The notes under the pieces: generated by a model
What the model saw: the letters and a program-made list of their open reading frames with translations, nothing else
What the model was told of the DNA's origin: nothing
The model's database searches: none
Shown: in pieces, positions 28,111 through 36,828 of the stretch
Position numbering within the stretch: the stretch's first letter is position 1
How the letters are laid out: each line of letters begins with the position of its first letter
Position numbers and translations under genes: made by a program
Source: a bacterium
GTDB taxonomy: Bacteria; Pseudomonadota; Alphaproteobacteria; Rhodobacterales; Rhodobacteraceae
Assembly (NCBI GenBank): GCA_016124195.1
Contig: WGOE01000002.1
Span: forward strand, 496,001 to 560,000
Reading direction: 5' to 3'
Length of the DNA: 64,000 bases

Positions 28111-29521
28111 GGCGAACCGCAAGCTCTTCATCGGACGCAAGGTGCGCGAACTGCGCGAAAGCACCCATGCCACCCAGGCCGCCTTTGCCGAGAGGCTGGG
28201 GATTTCGGCCAGCTACCTCAACCAGATCGAACAGAACCAGCGGTCGGTTTCGGCCTCGGTCCTGCTGGCTTTGGCGGAAAAGTTCAGCTTTGACATCGCC
28301 TCCATCTCGGAAAGCGAAAGCGACCGGCTCTTGTCGGCGCTGAGCGAGGCCCTGGCCGATCCGATCTTTCGCCCCTATGCGCAGTCCTTGCAGGACCTCA
28401 AGCTGGTGACGCAGAACGCGCCTTCGCTGGCCCATGCGCTGATCGTGTGCCATCAGGCCTATCAGCGCAACAGCGAACAGCTGGCCTCGCTGGATGACCG
28501 GCTGGGCGGGCAGGCCATGCAGGCTGACCCGAGCCCCTATGACGAGGTGCGCGACTTCTTTCACTTCGTCGACAATTATGTGGACGATCTGGACCGCGCG
28601 GCCGAAACGCTGGCCGGCCGGCTGGGCCTGCCCGACCGTGATGTCAGCACCCGGCTGGAACGCCATCTGGACGCGGCGCATGGCATCCGCGTCACCCGCG
28701 CCGACCCGCAGGATCAGGTGATCCGCCGGTTTGACCCCAAGTCGCGCATCCTAGCGCTGGACGACTATGCGGCAAGTGCGACGCGGGCCTTCCAGATGGC
28801 CTTCCAGATCGGTGCCATCGAGGCCAGCGAGGTCATCGACCAGACCGTGGCGCGCGCCAATTTCCGCACCGTTCAGGCGGCCGAAATCTGCCGGATTGGC
28901 CTGTGCAACTATTTCGCCGGCGCCCTTCTTTTGCCCTATGCGCCGTTTCGCAAGGCCGCACGGGAACTGCGCCACGATCTGGAATTGCTGGCCACCCGGT
29001 TTGGCGCGAGCCTGGAACAGATCGCCCACCGGCTGTCCACCCTGCAGCGGTCAGAGGCGCGCGGCATCCCGGTGTTCTTTGCCCGCATCGACCGGGCCGG
29101 CAACATCACCAAGCGCCATTCGGCCGCCCGTCTGCAATTCGCCCGCTTTGGCGCGGCCTGCCCCTTGTGGAACGTGCATGGCGCGTTTGAGGCGCCGGGC
29201 CGGATCATCCGTCAGCTGGCCGAAACGCCCGACGGTGCGCGCTATCTGTGTGTGGCGACCGAGATCGTCAAAAGCGGCGGCGGCTTTGCCGCGGCGCACC
29301 GCCGCTTTGCCATCGCCCTGGGCTGCGAGGTGACCCACGCGCAGGAATTCGTCTATTCCGACGGTCTGGGGCCGATCGACAAGGCCAGCTTCGACCCGAT
29401 CGGCATCTCGTGCCGGATCTGCGAGCGGACCGACTGCCACCAGCGCGCCGTGCCGCCCCTGAACCGCAAGCTGTCGATCGACCACGACCGGCGGTCGTTC
29501 CTGCCTTACAGCTTTCTGTAG
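28109..29521 (+). CDS. ScfR/PccR-type short-chain acyl-CoA regulator
   Basis: A 470-residue regulator. The N-terminal XRE-type HTH covers about residues 8-70 ([27 protein letters not shown]). An ImmA/IrrE-like middle region follows ([17 protein letters not shown]), and the C terminus has the cysteine-rich ScfR signature [11 protein letters not shown]. ScfR proteins (PccR, RamB, MccR) sense acyl-CoA pools and control propionyl-CoA or related pathways. Its divergent position to pccB matches PccR. The start [12 protein letters not shown] fits the family but has no ribosome-binding site in front, only the AGTTGCAA sequence, so translation may be leaderless or begin upstream. Confidence 0.92.
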   Translation: MANRKLFIGRKVRELRESTHATQAAFAERLGISASYLNQIEQNQRSVSASVLLALAEKFSFDIASISESESDRLLSALSEALADPIFRPYAQSLQDLKLVTQNAPSLAHALIVCHQAYQRNSEQLASLDDRLGGQAMQADPSPYDEVRDFFHFVDNYVDDLDRAAETLAGRLGLPDRDVSTRLERHLDAAHGIRVTRADPQDQVIRRFDPKSRILALDDYAASATRAFQMAFQIGAIEASEVIDQTVARANFRTVQAAEICRIGLCNYFAGALLLPYAPFRKAARELRHDLELLATRFGASLEQIAHRLSTLQRSEARGIPVFFARIDRAGNITKRHSAARLQFARFGAACPLWNVHGAFEAPGRIIRQLAETPDGARYLCVATEIVKSGGGFAAAHRRFAIALGCEVTHAQEFVYSDGLGPIDKASFDPIGISCRICERTDCHQRAVPPLNRKLSIDHDRRSFLPYSFL

Positions 29522-29543
29522 CCGGCTTTACAATCTGGGGAAG

Positions 29544-29618
29544 TGGCAGCCCGTAGGGGAGTCGAACCCCTCTTACCTGGTTGAAAACCAGACGTCCTAA
29601 CCGATAGACGAACGGGCC
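29544..29618 (-). tRNA. tRNA-Glu (anticodon TTC), copy 1
   Basis: Read on the minus strand, the gene folds as a cloverleaf: acceptor GGCCCGT pairs with ACGGGCT, anticodon stem TCTGG/CCAGG holds loop TTTTCAA with anticodon TTC, and the T arm contains GGTTCGACTCC. A discriminator G is followed by encoded CCA. An identical copy lies near 48.4 kb on the same strand. Confidence 0.96.
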
Positions 29619-29791
29619 ACTGGCGCAGTGATTATGCGAGGTGTGTTTGCCTTGCAAGGGGTGAAATGCTGCAAGAACGGTTCCGTCGTGCAGGTCTGTT
29701 GGCGCCTTCGGCCGCAAGCCCGGCCCTTGGCGGCGGCGAAAACCGCGCCATATCCCCCCCATCGTCTTCGACAGAACGGAGCCCGTGAAAG

Positions 29792-30370
29792 ATGACCGAC
29801 CACATGCGCAGAAAAGTTCTGGGTGGGATGGCCCTGTCGGCCGCTGCCACTCTGATCGGAAGGACCATGATGACCCAGGCCCAGGCCGCCTCCACCGAAG
29901 CCGCTCCGCATTGGAGCTTTGAGTCGATCTATGGCGGCAGCTACGATTCCAGCGAGTTCAAGGGCAAGCCGATCCTGCTGGTCAACACCGCCTCGCTTTG
30001 CGGCTACACCCCGCAATATACGGCGCTGCAGAAGCTTTATGATACCTACAAGGATCAGGGGCTCGTGGTCTTTGCCGTGCCTTCGGACGATTTCCATCAG
30101 GAAAAGAAGACCAACGGCGAGGTGAAGACCTTTTGCGAGTTGAACTACGGCATCACGATGCCGATGGCGACGATCTCGAAGGTCACCGGGCCAGAGGCGG
30201 CGCCGATCTATGCCTGGATCAAGAAGACCACCGGATTTGCGCCGCGCTGGAATTTCAACAAGGTGCTGTTTGACCGGCATGGCTGGGTGGTGGGCACCTG
30301 GCGGTCGGGCGACGAGCCGATGGGCGGGTCGATCGAAGAGGCGGTGCGCCAGACCCTGTCACAGGCTTGA
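29792..30370 (+). CDS. Glutathione peroxidase family protein, exported
   Basis: A 192-residue thiol peroxidase. The N terminus (MRRKVLGGMALSAAATL) looks like an export signal, possibly Tat because of the twin arginine. The catalytic region NTASLCGYTPQY carries cysteine at residue 70, not selenocysteine. The tryptophan of the tetrad is in RWNFNKVLF, while the usual FPCNQF is replaced by VPSDDFHQ. It would reduce hydroperoxides in the periplasm using thioredoxin-like donors. The gene ends 12 bases inside the convergent AbrB-family gene. Confidence 0.88.
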   Translation: MTDHMRRKVLGGMALSAAATLIGRTMMTQAQAASTEAAPHWSFESIYGGSYDSSEFKGKPILLVNTASLCGYTPQYTALQKLYDTYKDQGLVVFAVPSDDFHQEKKTNGEVKTFCELNYGITMPMATISKVTGPEAAPIYAWIKKTTGFAPRWNFNKVLFDRHGWVVGTWRSGDEPMGGSIEEAVRQTLSQA

Positions 30371-31462
30371 GGTACGCGGCGCGCCAGACAACAACCGGGC
30401 CAGCGCTGGCCCGGTGAAGAGCACCAGAAGAAACCGCGACAGCTGCATCGCCATGACGAACTGCACATCCACCGGGGTGGAGGCAGAGATGATCGCCACG
30501 GAATCGGCGCCTCCGGGGCTGGTCGCCAGATAGGCGGTCAGCGGATCAACCCCGGCGAAGGTGACCAAGAGCCAAGCCGCCCCGCCGCAGGTCGCGATCA
30601 GGGCGAGTATCGATCCGAAGACCCGCGGAAACACCCGCGCCGCGTGGCCCAGGATGGCGGGCGTGAAGCGCAGGCCGATGGTCCAGCCGATCAGGCCGTA
30701 GCTGAAGGCCAAAAGCCAGGGCGGCAGGAAGATCTGCACAAGGCCCAGATGTTGCAGGATCATGCCAGCGAACATCGGCAGTATGAAGCTTCCGCCCGGC
30801 AGGCGCATCAGCAGGCCAAGGCCGGACAGGACCGCGGCCAGGGCGATGGTGGCCGCAACCCCCCAGGCGGGCATGTCGGGAAACCAGACGACCGGGGCAG
30901 GGTCGGCATGGGCCACGCCGAAGAAGCGCGCCACAAGCGTGGCCGCCAGCGCCACGCAGGCCACCCGCAGGTACTGCATGAAGGCCACAAGCCGGATGTC
31001 GGCGCCGTAGTCCTGCGACAGCAGCGTCATCACGGTCGCAGCCCCGGGCGAGGATCCCCAGATCGCCGTGGTGCCCGGCAACAGCCCACTGCGCGCCAGC
31101 GCCCAGCCAAGCACCGACGAGGCTACGAGGGTCGACAGCGTTCCGGCCACCACGATGGGCCATTTGGCCGCGACCTCGGTCAGGATCGAGGCGGGCAGGA
31201 TCGTCGCGATCATCAGCCCGACCACCCCTTGCGAGAAATTCATGGCGGCAGCGGGCAGCGTCAGCCCCAGCCCCCGGATCGCCAGCAAGATGGCCGCGGC
31301 CATCGGCCCCAAAAGCAGCGCTGCGGGCAAGTGGAACTGCTCCAGCCCCGCCGTCAAGACCAGCGAAAGACCGGTCAGGGCGCCCCACCGCAGGGTCTGC
31401 CGGGCCAAGGGGCGTCGGGTCGGGGGACTGGTCACAGGCGGCTCGTCTGGTTGCGCGACCAC
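30359..31462 (-). CDS. AbrB family (PF05145-type) membrane protein
   Basis: A 367-residue integral membrane protein with about ten hydrophobic helices arranged as two similar halves. Each half contains a glycine-rich segment (TAIWGSSPGAATVM in the first, YLATSPGGADSVAII in the second), typical of the AbrB duplicated domain family. These are often mislabelled as regulators; transport or efflux is more likely but unproven. The first start is a GTG; another GTG nine codons in is possible. It is convergent with glutathione peroxidase and lies downstream of a minisatellite separating it from the carbohydrate cluster. Confidence 0.82.
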   Translation of the reverse strand: MVAQPDEPPVTSPPTRRPLARQTLRWGALTGLSLVLTAGLEQFHLPAALLLGPMAAAILLAIRGLGLTLPAAAMNFSQGVVGLMIATILPASILTEVAAKWPIVVAGTLSTLVASSVLGWALARSGLLPGTTAIWGSSPGAATVMTLLSQDYGADIRLVAFMQYLRVACVALAATLVARFFGVAHADPAPVVWFPDMPAWGVAATIALAAVLSGLGLLMRLPGGSFILPMFAGMILQHLGLVQIFLPPWLLAFSYGLIGWTIGLRFTPAILGHAARVFPRVFGSILALIATCGGAAWLLVTFAGVDPLTAYLATSPGGADSVAIISASTPVDVQFVMAMQLSRFLLVLFTGPALARLLSGAPRTSSL

Positions 31463-31513
31463 GACTGCCTGGGGCAGGGGCCTTGGGTCACTGACCTACT
31501 GCGGCAGATCGTC

Positions 31514-31681
31514 GGGTGCAACCGCGCTCTGCGCGGCGGTGGGTGCAGACCCGCTTTGCTGGTGGGGGTGGGCGGGCGCAACCGCACGATGCGCGACGGT
31601 GGGTGCAACGGCACTTTGCGCGACGGTGGGCGCAAGCGCGCCTTGCGCGGCGGTGGGCGCAACCGCGCTTTGCGCGGCGGT
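31514..31681. repeat. 27-base tandem repeat (minisatellite), six units
   Basis: Five units are exactly 27 bases (for example GGGTGCAACGGCACTTTGCG followed by CGACGGT) and one diverged unit is 33 bases. All lengths are multiples of three. On the minus strand one frame is open and would encode a repeating PTxAQxAxA nonapeptide, but it lies after the stop codon of the first oxidoreductase and no start or binding site is convincing. There are no spacers, so it is not a CRISPR array. Confidence 0.85.
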
Positions 31682-31703
31682 GGGCGAATGGCCTGTCGAC
31701 CGC

Positions 31704-32723
31704 TTACTCCGGCAGCAGGACCGTCTGGCCGCTGCGGATGCTTTCATCGGCGGCCAGACAGATCGCGAGCGAGCGCACCGCATCTGCAAGGTGGCGGTCA
31801 AGGTTCAGATCCTCGGCCATGGCGCGCAGGACAAAGGCCTGTTCGGCATCGCAAAGGCCCTGGTGCCCCGGTTCGTCCGGCATCCCGATCAAGCGGTCGC
31901 CCTCGGGCCGGTGCAGCAGGATGCCGCCCACCCTGGTGTGGCCGTCGATGTCGGCCGAGGCGCCCTTGTCGCCCTCGACGATCGAGACGGCGCCCCGCGG
32001 CGACAGGATGTCCTTCACGAAGAACGCGGTTTCCGACATCATCGGCCCCCAGCCCGCCTCGTACCAGCCGACCGAGCCATCGGCGAAGACCACCTGAAGC
32101 TGGCCGTAATTGTACATGTCCGGCGCGATTTCGTCCGACAGGCGCAGGCCGATGCCTTGCACGCGCAGGGGCCTTGCATCGGTGATCTGGCACATCACAT
32201 CGACATAATGCACGCCGCAATCGACGAGGGGCGAGGTTGATCGCATCAGCGCCTTGTGCACCTCCCAGGCGTGGCCCTGGCTTTGCTGGTTGAGGTTCAT
32301 GCGAAAGACATAAGGCCCGCCCAGAGCGCGTGCCTCGGCGATCAGGCGCTGCCACGACGGGTGGTGGCGCAGGATGTAGCCCACCACAACCTTGGCACCC
32401 GTCTGGCGGGCGACCTCTGCCACCCGCCGGGCATCGGCCACGGTGGTCGCCAGCGGCTTTTCGACAAAGACATGCGCTCCGGCCTCCATCGCGCGGATGG
32501 CCAGATCGGCATGGCTGTCGGCATAGGTGGCGATCACCACGAGGTCGGGTCGCGTGGTCAGCCCCTCGTCAAGGCTGGTGAAATGCCGGTAGCCCTGCAA
32601 TTCCGGCGGCAGGGTCGGGGTAGAGCGATTGACCAGCCCCACGATTTCCGACCCGAGGCGGTGATGCGCCAGGGCATGGGATCGGCCCATGTTGCCAAGC
32701 CCCACGATCAGCACCTTCGTCAT
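31704..32723 (-). CDS. Gfo/Idh/MocA family oxidoreductase (1 of 4)
   Basis: A 339-residue NAD(P)-dependent sugar/polyol dehydrogenase-type protein. The Rossmann motif GLGNMGRSHA is at the N terminus, the EKP motif is in VFVEKPLA near residue 90, and the catalytic Asp/His pair is in LVDCGVHYVDV near 170. It abuts the second oxidoreductase gene with no gap. It is the last gene of the carbohydrate cluster. The sugar substrate cannot be read from the sequence. Confidence 0.86.
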   Translation of the reverse strand: MTKVLIVGLGNMGRSHALAHHRLGSEIVGLVNRSTPTLPPELQGYRHFTSLDEGLTTRPDLVVIATYADSHADLAIRAMEAGAHVFVEKPLATTVADARRVAEVARQTGAKVVVGYILRHHPSWQRLIAEARALGGPYVFRMNLNQQSQGHAWEVHKALMRSTSPLVDCGVHYVDVMCQITDARPLRVQGIGLRLSDEIAPDMYNYGQLQVVFADGSVGWYEAGWGPMMSETAFFVKDILSPRGAVSIVEGDKGASADIDGHTRVGGILLHRPEGDRLIGMPDEPGHQGLCDAEQAFVLRAMAEDLNLDRHLADAVRSLAICLAADESIRSGQTVLLPE

Positions 32724-33824
32724 CTAGACCTCCAGTCTTGTGGCGCTGCCCACGGCCACCTCGCGCCCGGTGCGGCGCGACTGGATGGCGGCAAAGGCGA
32801 GGGCGAGGCTGTTCAGGTTTTCGGCCGCGCCGTTTTCAGGTTCGGTGTCGTCCTCGATGGCGACCAGCAGCGCCCCCATCGCGCCGCGAAAGCCGTCGTT
32901 GAACCAGGTGCCGGTGAGATGGGGCCGCGCCACGCCCGCGGCGGTGGTCAGGCTGACCGACTGGCGGCCCAGATCGGGGCCGTCGCTGTGCAGGCTGCCC
33001 TTGGTGCCGGCGATATAGGTGGTGTCGCGCGGGCCGAAGGGCGCGCCGCCGTCAAGGATCAGCGAGGCCTGACCGCCCGGCATCCGCACCAGCACCTGCG
33101 CCATCAGGGGCACTTTGGCGCCCTGGCCCGTGGCGTGGCCCGACATGGCAAAGACGCTTTCCGCCCCCGGGATCACGCTGGCCAGAAAATCGAACCAGTG
33201 GATGGCGAAGTCATAAAGGATGACATCCTCGATCCGCTCGAACGGGGTGCCGGCGATCCAGCCGTGGTTCCAGTGCAGCGACGCATGGGCCGAGATCACA
33301 TCGCCGACATGGCCCGCGCGGACGGCGGCCCGCATCCAGGCCAGATGCGGTGCCCAGCGGCCGTTCTGGTTGACGGCCAGCTTCACCCCCCTGTCGCGGG
33401 CGAGCGCCACCAGACGCTGACCCTCGGAAAGGTCCAGAACGAAGGGTTTCTGGCTCAGCACATGCTTGCCGGCCCTCAGCGCCGCTTCGATGATCGGCAG
33501 GCGGTCGGCCGGGTGGGGGGTGATGTCCACCACGTCGATGGCGGGATCGGAGAGCAGGTCCTGATAGCTGTCGGTCACCCAGGCCCCGGGGGCATGGGTC
33601 GCGGCCAGTGCCGCGGCCTTGGCGCGGGTCCGGTTGCAGATCGCGGCCACCTGCCATCCCGCGCTGCGATAGGCGTCCAGATGGGCCGAGGCGATGCCGC
33701 CCGCCCCGATCAGGCCGATCCGCGGGCGATAATGGCGCAGGGCAGGCGGCTGATAGGGCAGGGCGGGGGCCGCAACCTCGACCGCCTGCCTGGTGCGCAG
33801 GGCATAGGTATCGGCGTCGGTCAT
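32724..33824 (-). CDS. Gfo/Idh/MocA family oxidoreductase (2 of 4)
   Basis: A 366-residue protein with a roughly 35-residue N-terminal extension before the Rossmann motif GLIGAGGIASAHL. The usual EKP is QKP (VLSQKPFVLD), so the glutamate is replaced. The C-terminal domain retains a DxxxH-like pair in LYDFAIHWFDF. The start overlaps the preceding gene as ATGA; a frame extension upstream is rejected. Position in the middle of three consecutive paralogues suggests successive redox steps on one sugar, or stereochemically different substrates. Confidence 0.83.
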   Translation of the reverse strand: MTDADTYALRTRQAVEVAAPALPYQPPALRHYRPRIGLIGAGGIASAHLDAYRSAGWQVAAICNRTRAKAAALAATHAPGAWVTDSYQDLLSDPAIDVVDITPHPADRLPIIEAALRAGKHVLSQKPFVLDLSEGQRLVALARDRGVKLAVNQNGRWAPHLAWMRAAVRAGHVGDVISAHASLHWNHGWIAGTPFERIEDVILYDFAIHWFDFLASVIPGAESVFAMSGHATGQGAKVPLMAQVLVRMPGGQASLILDGGAPFGPRDTTYIAGTKGSLHSDGPDLGRQSVSLTTAAGVARPHLTGTWFNDGFRGAMGALLVAIEDDTEPENGAAENLNSLALAFAAIQSRRTGREVAVGSATRLEV

Positions 33825-34885
33825 GGCAGCAGGTCCAGCGTGCGCTTTTGCCGGGCCGACAGGGCGGCGGTGTCCACGATGCGCTGGCCGAGAAGGCTGA
33901 TGGCGGGGTCCAGCGGGCCGGTGATCGGCGCGCCCGTGGTCAGACAATCGAGCACATAGTCGATGGCGTTCTGCCTGCCCCTGGGCAAAGCCACGGCCGG
34001 AACCGCATGCGGCGCGGGCCGGCTGCGGGTCTGGACCATGACATGGTCGGCGTAGTCGTTGCTTTGGATGACACCTTCGCTGCCGACCAGCACAAAGCCG
34101 CAGGGCGGCAGCGGCTGGATCGTCCAGGGGTCCGAAAAGGTGCCCCAGCGCGTCTCCATCCGGCTGAGGCCGCGGGCATAGCGCAGCACGGTGATGGAAT
34201 GCTGGTCGACCTCTATCCCCGGGGTCTCATCCACGGCGCAGGTGATCTCCAGCGGGGCCTCTCCGTTCATGTACCAGGTGCCGAGGGTCGCGCCATAGCC
34301 AAGGTAATCCAGCAGGCTGCCGCCGCCCGAGGCACGTTTGTACCACCAGGAGCCGGGCTTTTGCGCCTCGACCTCGGCGGGCGAGACCTCGACCATGTCG
34401 GCCAGATGATACAGCGGGCCGCGGTTGCCGTCGTGGAAATGCATCTCGCACAGCGTGCCGATCCGGCCTTGGTCGACCAGGGCCTTGGCAGTGACATGGG
34501 CGGGCACCCAGGCGAGGGGCCAGTTGATCGCAAGGACCTTGCCCTCCATCGCCGCGATCATCCGCCGCGCCTCGGCGGCCGAGGCGGCGAAGGGCTTTTC
34601 GACAAACACATGGCACCCGTGGGCGGCCAGCCTTTCGGTATAGGCGGCATGGTCGGCGGTGGCCGAACACAGGATGGCAAGGTCGGGTTTCGTCGCCATG
34701 CAGGCGTCGAAATCGGTAAAGACCCGCTCTTCGGGGATGGCGAAATTCGCGATGGCGCTGGCCATCCGGGTCCGGTCGGGGTCGAAGATGCCGACCAGGT
34801 CGGCCTGCGGATGGTCATGCACCAGCCGCAACAGATCGCCCATGTGCATGTGATCGAAACTGATGCCGACGATGCGGAATTTCAT
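33821..34885 (-). CDS. Gfo/Idh/MocA family oxidoreductase (3 of 4)
   Basis: A 354-residue protein starting MKFRIVGISFDHMHMGD, with a Rossmann motif less canonical than in its neighbours and EKP in VFVEKPFA near residue 97. Where the family usually has GGxxxDxxxH, this one reads GGSLLDYLGY, placing tyrosine at the catalytic histidine position. That suggests different chemistry (for example isomerisation or hydration) or a distinct subfamily. The start lies 3 bases after the permease stop, and the stop overlaps the next gene by 4 bases. Confidence 0.83.
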   Translation of the reverse strand: MKFRIVGISFDHMHMGDLLRLVHDHPQADLVGIFDPDRTRMASAIANFAIPEERVFTDFDACMATKPDLAILCSATADHAAYTERLAAHGCHVFVEKPFAASAAEARRMIAAMEGKVLAINWPLAWVPAHVTAKALVDQGRIGTLCEMHFHDGNRGPLYHLADMVEVSPAEVEAQKPGSWWYKRASGGGSLLDYLGYGATLGTWYMNGEAPLEITCAVDETPGIEVDQHSITVLRYARGLSRMETRWGTFSDPWTIQPLPPCGFVLVGSEGVIQSNDYADHVMVQTRSRPAPHAVPAVALPRGRQNAIDYVLDCLTTGAPITGPLDPAISLLGQRIVDTAALSARQKRTLDLLP

Positions 34886-34888
34886 GGG

Positions 34889-35857
34889 TCAGCCTTTCTC
34901 GGTCAGGCGGATGTAGAGGGCGGTCACCGCCAGGATGATCAGCCCGAAGAGGATGCCGCGCGCGCCTTCGGGCATGTGCAGAAGGGTCAGCATCGTGGTC
35001 AGCACAGTCAGGATCAGGGCGCCCACGATGGTGCCGCCATAGCCGCCCCGGCCGCCGAAGATCGAGGTGCCCCCCACCACCGCCGCCGCGACCGAGGGCA
35101 GATCCAGCCGCAACGCCAAGGACAGCGAGGGTGTCTTGACCAGACCTATCAGGATCAGCCCGGTCAGCCCGGCGATCAGGCCTGACAGCGTGTAAAGCGC
35201 CAGAAGCACCTGCCAGCTGCGCACCCCCGAAAGGCGGGCCGCGCCCTCGTTGCTGCCCACCGCATACAAGAGCCGTCCGAAGCCGGTGCGCCTCTGGCCC
35301 CAGATGATCAGGGCTGCGAAGGGGATGAAGAGGACCAGACCGTTCGGGATGCCCCAGGTCCTGCCGGTGCCAAGCCAGACCAGCGCATCGGGGATGAGCG
35401 TGCCGGTCGCGATGACGTAGCGCTGATAGACCAGAAGGCAGCCATTGGCGATCAGCCCGGTGCCCAGCGACATGATCAGCGGATGCACCCGGCAGATCGC
35501 GATGCCAAAGCCGTTGACCGCCCCGGCCAGCAGCGCGCAGGCGAGGGCGATGGCCACCGCCTCGGGCACGCCCAGCAGCGGCGCCAGCGTCGCCATCACA
35601 AAGGCCGTGATCGTGGCAACAGTCCCGGCGGACAGATCGATGCCTCCGGTCAGCATGGTCAGGGTCTGGCAGGCGGCAAGCATCGCCAGCGGGATCGCCA
35701 CCTTGATCGTGTTGCCGATCCAGAACACGCTGAGGATGCCGGGCTGCATGATCTCGAGCACGAGGACGAGGCCGGCCAGCAGCAGGATCAGCGGGATCAG
35801 CGGGTTCTGCGCCAGCAGGCGGGTCAGGCGGGTGACCGGGGTGAGGGTCGCGCTCAT
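34889..35857 (-). CDS. Sugar ABC transporter permease, RbsC-like (second permease)
   Basis: A 322-residue inner membrane permease with about nine or ten hydrophobic segments, of the ribose/xylose/inositol (BPD_transp_2) family. Diagnostic stretches are LTGGIDLSAGTVATITAF near residue 68 and YAVGSNEGAARLSGV with GGTSIFGGRGG later. It overlaps the first permease by 4 bases. The two permeases are not identical, so they probably form a heterodimeric channel with the ATPase upstream. Confidence 0.92.
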   Translation of the reverse strand: MSATLTPVTRLTRLLAQNPLIPLILLLAGLVLVLEIMQPGILSVFWIGNTIKVAIPLAMLAACQTLTMLTGGIDLSAGTVATITAFVMATLAPLLGVPEAVAIALACALLAGAVNGFGIAICRVHPLIMSLGTGLIANGCLLVYQRYVIATGTLIPDALVWLGTGRTWGIPNGLVLFIPFAALIIWGQRRTGFGRLLYAVGSNEGAARLSGVRSWQVLLALYTLSGLIAGLTGLILIGLVKTPSLSLALRLDLPSVAAAVVGGTSIFGGRGGYGGTIVGALILTVLTTMLTLLHMPEGARGILFGLIILAVTALYIRLTEKG

Positions 35858-36828
35858 GTCCGCCGCCCCCGCATGGCAAGGACTCCGCCCAGCATCACCA
35901 CGACGACCATGATCGCGCCCTCGACGATGGTGGTGACATTGGGGTCGACCGACATGAGCGTGAGGTCCATCCGCACCAGCCGCAACACAAAGACGGCGAG
36001 GATCGGCCCGATCAGCCCGCCCCGGCCGCCGCCCAGCACCACGCCGCCCAGCACCACGGCGGCGACGGCGGCCAGAAGATAGGGGCCGGGGATCGGCTCG
36101 CCGATGCCGGTGCTCATGGTGACGGCGATGCCGCCCAAGGCCGCGAAAAGCCCGGTGACCGCATAGGCCGCGATCTTGGTGCGCCCGACCGGCACGCCCG
36201 ACCGAAACGCCGCCAGCGCATCCGAACCGATGGCATAGAACCGCAACCCCAGAGGCGACCGGCGGATCGGCAACCAGATCACCGCAAGGCAGACCATGAG
36301 GAAAATCACCGATCGGGGCAGCCAGACCGTCAGAGCCTCGGGGATCAGGGGCAGGGTCAGGCCGCCAACCCCAAGCGCGCGCAGCCATGGGGCGGCGGCC
36401 CCGCCGGGCGCGTTCAGGATCAAGAGCGCGGTGCCCTGCCAGACGAACAGCATCGCCAGCGTCACCACGATGTCGGGCACCCGGCTCGCCACGACCAGCG
36501 CGCCGTTCAGCGCCCCCATCGCCGCCCCCAGCGCCAAGACGAAGATCAGGGCCAGCGCCGATTGCCCGTCGCTGGCGCCCTCCATCATGCGGGCGGCGGT
36601 CACGCTGCAGACCGCCATCATCGAGGCGAGCGACAGATCAATCCCGCCCGCGATCACCACCACCGCCATGCCAAGGGTGGCCAGCGCAAAGGGCAGGGCG
36701 GCACGGCCGAGCGAATCCAGGCCCGAGACGCCGAAATCCGGCTGGATCAGCTTGGTCATGACCAGAAGGGCCGCCAAAAGGCCCGCAAGGCCCAAGGTCC
36801 AGCCGCTGTCGGACAGAAGGCGCCTCAT
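35854..36828 (-). CDS. Sugar ABC transporter permease, RbsC-like (first permease)
   Basis: A 324-residue membrane protein of the same family as its downstream neighbour, with VIAGGIDLSLASMMAV near residue 60, YAIGSDALAAFRSGV near 205, and VVLGGVVLGGGRGG near 270. The start overlaps the ATPase stop as ATGA. A longer open frame upstream lies inside the ATPase gene and is a shadow. It would form the transmembrane pore with the second permease. Confidence 0.92.
   Translation of the reverse strand: MRRLLSDSGWTLGLAGLLAALLVMTKLIQPDFGVSGLDSLGRAALPFALATLGMAVVVIAGGIDLSLASMMAVCSVTAARMMEGASDGQSALALIFVLALGAAMGALNGALVVASRVPDIVVTLAMLFVWQGTALLILNAPGGAAAPWLRALGVGGLTLPLIPEALTVWLPRSVIFLMVCLAVIWLPIRRSPLGLRFYAIGSDALAAFRSGVPVGRTKIAAYAVTGLFAALGGIAVTMSTGIGEPIPGPYLLAAVAAVVLGGVVLGGGRGGLIGPILAVFVLRLVRMDLTLMSVDPNVTTIVEGAIMVVVVMLGGVLAMRGRRT

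Noticed and set aside
31514-31681. Possible CRISPR array
   Set aside because: Units are contiguous without unique spacers and no cas gene is present; it is a minisatellite.
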